Shown here: piece after piece, positions 55,042-64,000 of the stretch
How the letters are laid out: every line of letters starts with the position of its first letter
Position numbering within the stretch: position 1 is the first letter of the stretch
Origin: Jaltomata sinuosa
Taxonomy: Eukaryota; Streptophyta; Magnoliopsida; Solanales; Solanaceae
Direction: 5' to 3'
DNA length: 64,000 nt
Assembly (NCBI GenBank): GCA_003996215.1
Contig: QJPP01003435.1
Coordinates: 62,001-126,000 of the forward strand
Position numbers and translations under genes: made by a program
The notes under the pieces: generated by a model
Databases searched by the model: none
The model's input: the letters and a program-made list of their open reading frames with translations, nothing else
What the model was told of the DNA's origin: nothing

Positions 55042-56260
55042 ATTCCTCCAAAGAAAAATACTGGTCAACAGGCTCTGGCTGAAACCTCCATCCCCGCAAG
55101 GACAAACACTAAAGAGGTTCATCCTACTCATGGGATACAGACCCGCAATGACATTAGCACTTCTGATCCTATTACTCCTACTGGGCCCCCACCAATCCCG
55201 CCCAATCCTGCCCAAGCACCCAAGATCGATATTACATGAGTTTAGTCTCCACAGAGTGAAGTTACTAATGCTGAGTTCAAGAAGACTATGCATATGCTTG
55301 CTCAAATTGTGTCATCTCAGTCTCACCGGTCAGGTGATATTGGTTCTAACACTGGTTCCTCAAATGCTACTCGAGTTGGTCAGTTTATGCGACTGAACCC
55401 ACCCATTTTCATGGGGTCCAAGGTTGAAGAGGATCCTCAAGAGTTTGTTGATGAGATGGGAAAAAAATTCAGGGTCATGCATGCTAGTGATACTGAGGGA
55501 GTGGAGTTGGACGCCTATTAACCGAAAAGGGTGGCCTATCAGTGGTATAATGAGTGGGATGATATGAGGGGTGAATATGTTGAACTTGCTATTTGGGAAG
55601 ATTTTTCTGACGCCTTTCTTGATCACTTCTTTCTTCAGGAATTGAGAGCGGCTAAGGCTGAGGAAATTGTGAACTTGAAATTGGGAAAGATGAATGTTAA
55701 GGAGTATGCTCTGAAGTTTAATCACCTGTCTCGCTATTCTCCAGAATTGGTTTGAATATGAGGAATCGAATGAGGAAATCCACTTCTGGTATCTCCGGTG
55801 ACTTGGTATTGGAATGCAAAGTGGCGATGTTGAACAAAGACATGGATTTATCCAGGTTAGTGGTATACATACAATAGGTTGAGTATGAGAAGAAAAAGCA
55901 AGCTGAGGTGGAGGAGACCCAGAATAAGAGAGTTAGGCCAACATATCAGGAAGCAAGCCAAGATCATAGTGGTAAGGGTGGCATACAATGGTCTAAGAAG
56001 AAATCTTGGGGACATGCTCATTCATCAGCTAGTGCACCTGCCCCTAAATCTTGAGGCGATCAACAATTCCAGCCTAGTCATGGTACCAAGATGCAGGGTA
56101 GTCAACCACAGGGAAGTGTAGCCCATTCAGCTCCATCTTACCCTCCTTGCAGTATTTGTGGGAAGTTTCATCATGGAAGTGTTATCAAGGTATGCGGGTG
56201 TGTTATAGGTGCGGGCAGCCCGATCATTTTTATCTTGAATAACCATCGACAAAGGGAACT
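55042..56260 (+). pseudogene. gag: G2 gag remnant
   Basis: The frame begins IPPKKNTGQQ at 55042, where relatives have Met-Pro-Pro-Lys, so the start codon appears to have changed from ATG to ATT. The Gag core follows in pieces: FMRLNPPIFMGSKVEEDPQE at 55385-55445, WEDFSDAFLDHFFLQELRAA at 55597-55655, and EIVNLKLGKMNVKEYALKF near 55660-55720. A decayed zinc-knuckle region (PCSICGKFHHG) is near 56140-56175. Stops at 55237, 55519 and 55753 and frame changes break it. Confidence 0.85.
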
Positions 56261-56263
56261 ATT

Positions 56264-59200
56264 ATGGGTAATAAGGACTCAACTACTACTTCTTTTGCCC
56301 CAGCTGCAAAGGGGACCGCTTTAGGGTCAGACAGGGGTCAGAATTGTCTATATGGACTATCTACTCGCCAGGAATCTGAGGTCTCGCCAGATGTTGTCAC
56401 GGGTATATTACAATTTTTCTCCTGTGATGTCTATGTGCTACTTGATCGTGGTTCTACTTTATCTTATGTGTCTCCTTATGAGGCTATGAATTTTGGTTTT
56501 GCGCCCAAAAATATTCTTGAACCCTTCTTAGTTTCTACCTCTGTCGGTGATTCCATTGTTGCTAGAAGGGTCAAAAAAAATTGTGTTATGACCATTTTAC
56601 TTAGGATTACAGTAGTGGATTTGGTGGAACTTGATATGATAGATTATAATGTTATTATGGGGATGATTGGCTTCGCACTTTTTATGCTACTATGGACTGT
56701 AGGACTAGAAAAGTTAAATTCTATTTTCTCAATGATCAAGTCCTAGAATGGGATAGTAGTCCCGTAGTGCAAAAGGGAAGGTTCATCTCTTATCTTAGAG
56801 CCTGAAAGATAATATCCAAAGGGTTTTTATACCATTTAGTTTGGGTCAAGGATTCTAGTATTGAAAGTCCCCCACTCCAGTTCATTTCCATGGTTAATGA
56901 GTTTCCCAAAGTTTTTCCTGATGACCTTCCAGGGGTTCCTCCTGATAGGTAGATAGAGTTTGGGATATACTTATTGCCCGACTGTCGACCCATTTCTTTT
57001 CCCCCATATAGAATGGCTCCTGCTGAGTTAAAAGAACTAACGGATCAGTTGAACGACCTTCTTGATAAAGGCTTTATCCATCCTAGTGTCTCTCCTTAGA
57101 GTGCCGTTGTACTCTTCGTGCGTAAGAAAAATGGGTCTCTTCATATGTATATTGATTATTGCCACCTGAATAAAGTCACAGCGAAAAACAAGTACCTTTT
57201 TTCCAGAATTGATGATCTTTTTGACTAACTTCAAGGTGCTAAGTGTTTTTCTAAAATAGATCTCTGTTTGGGTTACCATCAGTTGAAAGTTAGGGAGGAT
57301 GATATTCCTAAGACTCCTTTCTGAACTCGGTATGACCATTTTGAAATATAGGTTATGTACTTTGGTTTGACTAATGCTCCTGCAACCTTCATGGATCCTA
57401 TGAAAAGGGTGTTCAAGCAGTTTTTGGATATGTTTGTGTTAGTCTTTATTGATGATATCCTGGTTTACTCTTGGAGTGAGGAGGAGCATGCCAATCAGCT
57501 CCGAATTGTACTTCACACTCTTAAGGGGCGGGATTTATATGCCAAATTCTCAAAGTGTGAATTTTGGCTAAACTCTATGGCATTCCTTGGTCATATTATG
57601 TCTAGTGAAAGGATTAAGGTGGATCCTCAAAATATTGAGGCAGTGAAGAAATGGACCAGACCCATGACTTCGAACGACATTAGGATCTTCTTGGGTTTGG
57701 CGAGATAATATAGGAGGTTTGTGGAGAACTTTTCCTCCATAGCTACCCTATTAACAAAGCTGACTTAGAAAAAGACTAAGTTCTTATGGTCCGATGCTTG
57801 TGAGGGAAGCTTTGAGAAATTTAAAGATCATTTGACTTCTGCCCCTATTTTAACTCTACCCGAGGGAATTGATTCGTGGTTTACTGTGATGCATCCTGGG
57901 TGGGACTTGGGTATGTATCTATGCAGCATGGGAAGGTTGTGACATATGCTTCCAGGAAACTTAATGTGCATGAAAAGAATTATCCAACCCATTAACATGA
58001 ATTGGCGGTAGTGGTTTTTGCACTCAAGATTTGGCATCATTATTTATATGGGGTGCATGTGGATACCTTCACTGATCACAAAAGTCTACAGTATGTCTTC
58101 ATGCAGAAGGAGCTTAATCTCAGGCAAAAGAGATGGCTAGAGTTGTTAAAGGACTACGACATGAGTTTGCACAATCACCCAGGTAAGGCTAACGTAGTTG
58201 TTGATACTCTTAGCAGGTTGTCTCTGGGGAGTCTTTCTCATATGAAGGAGGAAAAGAGAGGGTTGGTGAAGGATATTCACCGACTTGCTAATTTAGGGGT
58301 CCGACTGTTGGACTCCAAAGATGGTAGAGTTATGATACACGAAATGGTTAAGTCATCCCTGGGTGCCAAAGTTATAGAAAAGCAAGCTAATGATCCTATA
58401 CTTATGCAAATTAAGGAGGATGTTGGTAGGAAGAAGGTTATGGCTTTTGAAATAGGAGGGGATGGCATCTTGCGGTATCAAGGGAGATTGTGTGTTCCAA
58501 ATGTTGATGACTTGCGTGAGAGGATTATGACTAAGGCACATGTTTCCATGTATATTGTTCACCCTGGATCTACTTAAATGTACCATGATTTGAAAAAGTT
58601 ATACTGGTGGAATAATATGAAGAGGGATGTTGCTAATTTTGTTGCTAAGTGTTCCATCTGTCAACAAGTTAAGGTTTAACACCTAAGGCCTGGTGGTATG
58701 TCTCAAGACATAGCTATCCCGATATGGAAATGGGAAATGATAATATGTATTTTATAGCCGATCTACCGCATTCACGAAATCAATACGATTCTATTTGGGT
58801 CATTGTTGACAGAATGACCAAGCGTGATCACTTTCTGACTGTGAGGACGACTTAATTCGAGGGACGATTATGCAAAGTTATACATTCATGAGATTGTTAG
58901 ATTTCATGGTGCACATGTATCTATAATATCTGACAGAGGTACGCAATTCACTTCTCAGTTTTGGAGAGCTTTTCAGAAAGGTTTAGGTACGCAGGTGAAC
59001 CTTAGCACTTCTTTTCATCCTCAAATGGATGGATAAGCGGAGTGCATTATTCATACCTTGGATGATATGATGAGATCTTGTGTTATTGACTTCAAAGGTA
59101 GTTGGGTAGATCACTTGCCTCTTATAGAATTCACCTACAATAATATCTATCACTCGAGTATCCAAATGGCACCATTCAAGGCTCTTTATTGTAAGAGTTG

Positions 59201-59740
59201 TAGGTCACCTATTGGGTGGTATGAGGTGGGCGAAGCTAGGCTGTTGGGGCCAGACGTTGTACACCAAGTGGTGGATAGGGTTAAGATTATTCGAGAGAGA
59301 CTAAAGACTGCCCAAAGTCAACAAAAGTCCTATGCCAATGTGAGAAGGAAGGAGTTAGAGTTCAATATTGGCGATTGGGTGCTCTTGAAAGTCTCTCCCA
59401 TGAAAGGAGTTATAAGGTTTGTAAGGAAAGGTAAACTCAATCCTCGTAATATTGGCCCTTATCAGATTTTGAGAAAGATTGGAAATGTTTCTTATGAGTT
59501 GAAGTTACCCATGAGCTTGGCATCGGTTTATCCCGTATTCCATGTGTCTATGCTCAAGATTTGCTTGTGGTTCCTATAGAGAACATTAGTGTAAAAGATT
59601 CCTTGTCCTACGAAAAAGTTCCCATAGAAATTTTGGATCGTCAAGTTTGAAAGTTGAGGACTAAAGAAATAGCTTCAGTGAACGTGTTGTGAAAGAACCA
59701 GAAAGTAGAAGAAGCTACTTGTAAATTGGAGGTGGACATG
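56264..59740 (+). pseudogene. pol: G2 pol remnant (protease to integrase)
   Basis: The protease is at 56380-56680 with SCDVYVLLDRGSTLSYV, where family members have DPGS, so the Pro next to the catalytic Asp is Arg. The reverse transcriptase spans 56990-57710 (HMYIDYCHLNK; VMYFGLTNAPATFM; catalytic LVFIDDILVYS near 57444-57472). RNase H is at 57800-58200 (HKSLQYVFMQKELNLRQKRW). The integrase zinc region lies about 58535-58680 and the DDE core about 58790-59160 (VIVDRMTK; ISDRGTQFTS). The C-terminal part is at 59058-59579 (WYEVGEARLLGPDVVHQVVD; GPYQILRKIGNVSYELKL), and a chromodomain-like tail from 59585 runs into the solo LTR at 59740 and resumes at 63054-63105. At least ten stops or frame changes occur. 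Confidence 0.88.
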
Positions 59741-60286
59741 TGTCACGCCCCGGGACCAGGCCCTAGATGTAATGAGCACCCCAGACCAATGAAGGCCCGA
59801 GAAGACCCCTTAGCATAACATCATGAGAAAATTCAATAAAATATTTGCGGAAGAAAGACCCATTTGAAAAAACCATTTAATAATATAATTTAAGAGTTTA
59901 CCAAGTGTTGGGAACAAAAAATTCAAAATAACATCTACATAGGTCCACGAAGCCTCTAACATAATAATGAAACATAAATGCTCGGACATGACCCTGAAAA
60001 TACCATAACTGAAAATCAGATTCAAAATAAAGATGTAAATCGCCTTCTGAAAGATGGAGGGGTCACCACTTGCTGACGTTCTCCCGAACGATCCTAATGT
60101 TGTACAGTACCATAAGAAAGTGTCTTGGAACCTACATCATGAAATGATGTAGCGTCCGAGGACGGTCAGTACGATGAGTACTGACATGCTACTCAAGGGA
60201 AGGGACAATACAATTTATAAAGCATGTCATAAGAATTGTGACATAAATCATAATAGTAAACAAAATATGGGGCAAGTACTCAAAAC

Positions 60287-61307
60287 TGTTGGTTTTTTTT
60301 AAACGATGGGGCAACAAAAAAAGGGTTAAAATAACTCTCAATGGATTGAAATATCTTTCAAAGCTTTCAATAGCTTTAAATAATTTTATTAAATATTTGA
60401 GAGGCTTTAAATAGCCAACACAAAACATTAGGATAATTTATAATTCAAAAATACCAAAAATCTCTCAACAACTAAATAAACATAATAGATATTTAAAATT
60501 TAAATTCATCCTAAAGCTAAACAACTTATTTTGCTAAAATTTACTGCAGTAACTAAATTAAATTTCAACACTCCTCCTTTGCTTTAGTTATTGCAATTTT
60601 AAAAACTGCACCTCCTCAATTTTTGCTCTAGCAGTTAATGCTGAATTTTTTTTGGTTTTTTTGAACTTGCACATTTTTTGGATTGATCTTTCTCTTCTTC
60701 TTCCTTTTTTTTCTCTTGGTTTTGTGCTTAAAAAACACAATCAATGATCTTGTCTTATTTGAAAGTACTTTCATCTTGATAACGATAGGATTTGCAGAGA
60801 GTGGTTGTAATGGTGTATCTTCCACTACAACTTTTCACAGATTATAGGATTGAAGATATGATTTCATTTTTACTGTCAAAAACAGATAGTTTTCGCCAGT
60901 GTAATTTTTTTTTTGCATTCAATGAGAGACTGCTGCTTGACATCTTCTCTAAAAAAAATGGGTTAAAAATGATATGGTAGTTTTTGGAAGAATTCACAAA
61001 TCCCGTAAGATCAATGAGGCTCTTAATACCATTGTTGGTTTTTTTTAGAAGATGGGACAGCAAAAAAGGGATTAAAATGACTCTCAATGGATTAAAATGG
61101 CTTTCAAAGCTTTCAATAATTTTATTAAGCATTTGAGGGGCTTTAAATAGCCAATAGAAAACATCAGGATAATTTGAAATTCAAAAATACCTAAAATCTC
61201 TCAACAACTAAACAAACCTAACAGATATTTAAAATTTAAATTCATCCTAAAGCTAAACAACTTATTTTTCTAAAAATTTACTGCAGTAACTAAAGTAAAT
61301 TTCAATA
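60287..61307 (-). mobile_element. TRIM-like mini LTR element, nested in solo LTR S3
   Basis: Direct repeats at 60287-60570 (284 bp) and 61033-61307 (275 bp) start TGTTGGTTTTTTTT and end TTCAACA or TTCAATA. They have a perfect TSD AAAAC (60282-60286 and 61308-61312). On the minus strand a primer-binding site (TGGTATTAAGAGCC, 61018-61031) follows the right repeat, and a purine tract (AAGCAAAGGAGGAG, 60571-60584) precedes the left one. The internal part is only about 460 bp, with no recognisable polyprotein domain. The small frames at 60628-60825 and 60842-61132 are low-complexity. The size and layout match terminal-repeat retrotransposons in miniature. Confidence 0.92.
61018..61031 (-). promoter_or_regulatory. 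Primer-binding site of the TRIM-like element
   Basis: The minus strand reads TGGTATTAAGAGCC one base after the LTR, two changes from TGGTATCAGAGCC. Confidence 0.75.
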
Positions 61308-63053
61308 AAAACATTTCTCAAAAATTATTTATTATCATTTCTTCTGAACTAAATGGTATCACTGAATTCCATTAAACACCATGGGCTATGTGGTTCCAAT
61401 CAGCTGGATAGGCTAAGCCCCAACTCATGTTTGCCGCATGAGTCAAGATTCAATTTATTATGGCCAGAACAATCATCCTCGTAGAGGGAACAATAAGGTC
61501 GTCCAAATTTAGGAGCAAACCATCTCTATGTCGGCAAAATATAGGTTTCGGGTGTTGAGACGTTTAGACTCACACCTTCTCGGTTAACCATCTAATTCTC
61601 TTTCAGCCCAAATTCTTATCAATTCAATATCATTTAAAACAAAATCATTTAACACAATTTATGTTAGGAGCATATTTCATTATTGGTATCATCATACCAG
61701 GACTTGCAAGTCACTCATCTTATCAATTTGAAACCCATAAGGTCTGTCAACAATTCATTATGCCTATCTAATAAATTCATATAAGAAAACAATGATCTCT
61801 TAGTCACAATTCAATTCATTCAAATAGTAAGTTACAATAACGATATCCTTTCAATCCATTTCATACGTTCGTACATCATTAGTCCCTTCATTTAAGGATT
61901 TAAACACATTTAACAAATCCCTCAAAGGTTGATAATTTCATAATTAATAATTAACCATTTCAAAACCTAGGGACGTAGAAATTCTTTTCTTATTTGTCAA
62001 AAGTCAAGATTTAAATAGTAAAATGATTTACAAAGAATCCTTACTTTATGACTTTAAATTTGCCCCAAAAAGCTTTTCATATAATTAGGGTTTTGTACTT
62101 TAAACAATAATCTCTAGTCTCAAAGAAATTCATAACCAAAGAGTAATTTCATAGTCATGGGTTTGTAAACTTTAAGCAAATCTTCCTTTCAAAAACCATT
62201 CAACAACCCACACTCAAAACTCGTATAAAATCGCTTCCATAGTTGAGAAATCAACCAATAATAGATTTAGTTGAAAGAGGATTGTTCTAACATACCTTTT
62301 GACGGAGAGAAATTCGAGAAAAACTTGAGATTGACCTTTAAATCTTGAACCCTAAGCGTTCTTGATTCTTGAAACTTTGGGTACAAGAGTAATGTGTTTT
62401 TGTCTAATTATTCGTGTCTTAGAGACTTAGGAATATTTAGAATAGGTGGGGGATGGTTTTGGGTAAGGAATGGACAAAAAGACCCTGTAAAAACGCGTTA
62501 ACAACGCAGAACGTGTCTGTCTGACGGTTCAGGTAATGAACCATCAGACCCTTGACGAGTCGTCACTCAAACCGTCAAGAATGACCAAAATTTTGGTCTT
62601 TCTGGTTAAGGCTGATGACTTGCCTTAATGAATCGTCACAAGTGTGACGACTCATCAGCCGAGTTGTCACCCTTAGGCAGACAGACGTCTTTTTGGTAAA
62701 TTGAGCATAACTTTTTACTCCGAGCTCGAATTAATGCGCGGTCGTTGGCGTTGGAAAGAAAACTCGAAGACCTTTAATTTGGTAGGTAATAGGCCACCTT
62801 ACTCTTTATATTCTAGGAGAAATAGTTGATTTAATTTGACCCTAGTTAGAACTTACATGAAAACTAAATTGATAAAAAGGCTTTCAACTTAACTTTGAGC
62901 TAGAGGTCCTTTATGACCTTAATTCACATTCAACACTCTTCCCACATATAGTACTTGACCCAAACACCTAGTCAAAATATAATCTTTCAGGTTCAGGTCT
63001 AATTACACACGAAAAATGATTAAAATTCTAGTTTGAAAGTTTGGGATGTTACA

Positions 63054-63223
63054 ACATGAAGGCTAGATATCCCTTTTTTGTTTTCTTCTTTGGACCAGGT
63101 TAATTAAGGTACGAACCCAAAGCTTGTCTCAAATTCCTTTGTGTGTTTTTCCTTAATGTTTCATGCGCACCCCTATGTCATGCTAGAAGTGTCCATAATT
63201 ATCATTCGGTGATGAATGATCCC
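63054..63223 (+). pseudogene. pol: G2 pol extreme 3' end and untranslated region
   Basis: The chromodomain-like tail resumes after the solo LTR with MKARYPFLF at 63056-63085, matching the ARYPHLF end of G1. It runs to a stop near 63105 and then non-coding sequence up to the purine tract. Confidence 0.75.
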
Positions 63224-63242
63224 AAAGGGGGGGAGGGGGTAA
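63224..63242 (+). promoter_or_regulatory. Polypurine tract of G2
   Basis: AAAGGGGGGGAGGGGGTAA immediately before the 3' LTR. It is an unusually G-rich primer for plus-strand synthesis. Confidence 0.88.
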
Positions 63243-64000
63243 TGTAATGCCCAGTACGTTCGACGTATTTTTAAGGTTAAAATGAACCTATGTGACTCTT
63301 AGAATGATTAGAAATTGACTGGGGATGAGCTTAGAAGCTTAGGGAATGTTTAGAACGTGAAATGGGACCATGCGTCACGCGATAGGAGGCCATACCTTGG
63401 CTCTCGCATCGCACGACACGACGCAGGGGTCCACTGTTCTGAGTCAGCGGTGGCCCATGCGCCGCAAGGGGTACTTCCCGCGATGGTTAGTGCAATGCAC
63501 AGGGATGGGCCCTGCCTTGGGGTGTCTGCTGCACACCCCCCCCCCAAAAAAAAAAAAAAGCCTAACGAGACTTTGTTTTATTTCATTATTTTAAGAGCCT
63601 TTTGGTCCTTTCCTTACCCAAAACCATCCCCCACTCATTCTAAATGCTCCTAATTCCCTAAGCTAAGATTTATTCAGTCAAAAAAGCACGCTACTTTCTC
63701 CCCTGGCATCCAAGACACAAAAGGTGCTTAGGGTTCAAGGGCAAAAACTCAAGCTTTTCTTATATTTTCTCCGTCAAAAGGTATGTATAACAACCCCCTT
63801 TCAACTAAACTTATTAGTAATATGTTTTCTACTACACAAGATGAATTACTATACTAGTATTGGATGTGGATAGTTGAAGGGTTTTCGGAAGAAGAATCTA
63901 CCTGAAGTTACGAATGCTTTCTATGAAATTATTCTGTAATTATTAATCATTGTTAGATTTTTGTTTGGAATACGAACTTTAATTATGTGAAAAGATTGTT
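63243..64000 (+). repeat. 3' LTR of G2 (partial)
   Basis: It starts TGTAATGCCCAG and is colinear with 52906 onward up to the window end. The cassette at 63355-63545 shares motifs with 53030-53210 but with many CpG-type differences. A homopolymer pair CCCCCCCCC-AAAAAAAAAAAAA lies near 63536-63559. Confidence 0.93.

Larger units (their letters stand above)
59741..63053 (-). mobile_element. Solo LTR S3 (same family as S1 and S2), nested in G2
   Basis: It starts TGTCACGCCCC and ends GGGATGTTACA on the plus strand, with a perfect TSD ACATG (59736-59740 and 63054-63058). It is colinear with S2 (29981-32236) apart from the TRIM-like insertion at 60287-61307; without that it is about 2.29 kb. Its U3 cassette at 62490-62690 consists of GACGACTCATCAG/GTGACGA-type inverted motifs, unlike the GGTCCGTT set of S1 and S2. 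No coding sequence of its own. Confidence 0.95.
52906..64000 (+). mobile_element. Ty3/gypsy LTR retrotransposon G2 (chromovirus-like), runs off the window
   Basis: The 5' LTR is 52906-about 54827 (TGTAACTCCCCG start). A primer-binding site is at 54833-54844, gag-pol remnants are in gypsy order, a long purine tract is at 63224-63242, and the matching 3' LTR starts at 63243 and continues past 64000. The 5-bp left flank is GTTTA (52901-52905); the right flank is not in view. A solo LTR (59741-63053) splits the chromodomain-like end of pol. It is the same broad clade as G1 but with different LTRs. Stops and frame shifts throughout make it inactive. Confidence 0.93.

Noticed and set aside
1..64000. 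tRNA, rRNA or organellar insertions
   Set aside because: No cloverleaf, rRNA core or chloroplast/mitochondrial gene motif was recognised by eye. A tRNAscan or organelle search could change this.

Overview
This is a plant nuclear window, AT-rich and dominated by transposable elements. The elements are Ty3/gypsy and Ty1/copia LTR retrotransposons, a plant-type LINE, solo LTRs, a TRIM-like mini-element, small inverted-repeat elements and candidate Helitron ends. The hairpin repeat at 47924-48036 and the style of the LTRs suggest Solanaceae, but that is inference. Exact target-site duplications (TSDs) let most insertions be delimited from the sequence alone.

Layout. 1-2191: intergenic DNA with a LINE remnant and a Helitron-like terminus. 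2192-14697: Ty3/gypsy chromovirus-like element (G1, minus strand, TSD ATTAA). It carries a nested solo LTR (8080-10239, TSD GGCAC) in its protease region and a Ds-like hAT mini-element (10753-11417) in its gag region. 15160-16752: the only apparently intact host gene, a three-exon F-box/FBD-type gene of 450 residues on the minus strand. 17164-18560: two small inverted-repeat elements and a second Helitron-like terminus. 19110-23440: 5'-truncated copia element (E). 23440-26310: pyrimidine-rich block, then a hairpin-forming minisatellite (about 84 bp unit), then a purine-rich block.

27346-47845: an SGS3-like gene (RNA-silencing cofactor family) on the minus strand, now a pseudogene. Its 3' part lies at 27346-28448 and its 5' part at 47225-47845. 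They are separated by an 18.8-kb copia element (A, 28449-47224, near-perfect 5-bp TSD). Inside A sit a solo LTR (29981-32236, TSD CAATT) and a gypsy-derived element (B, 36781-45753, TSD CATGG). Inside B sits a LINE (39924-44541, TSD of at least 11 bp). The nest is therefore gene > copia > gypsy > LINE.

47846-52345: intergenic DNA, a hairpin repeat and a second truncated copia element (D). 52650-52905: a C-terminal cytochrome P450 fragment resembling CYP79, interrupted by a second chromovirus-like gypsy element (G2, plus strand, 52906 to beyond 64000). G2 contains a third solo LTR (59741-63053, TSD ACATG), which itself contains the TRIM-like element (60287-61307, TSD AAAAC).

Every retroelement coding region examined in detail carries stops, frameshifts, insertions or deletions, so no autonomous element is visible. 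No clearly new molecular system was found. The observations most worth following are the silencing-factor gene broken by the class of element it helps silence, the family-specific repeat or inverted cassettes found in the LTRs (upstream of a TATA box in the four families where one is visible), and the minisatellite with its strand-asymmetric flanks.
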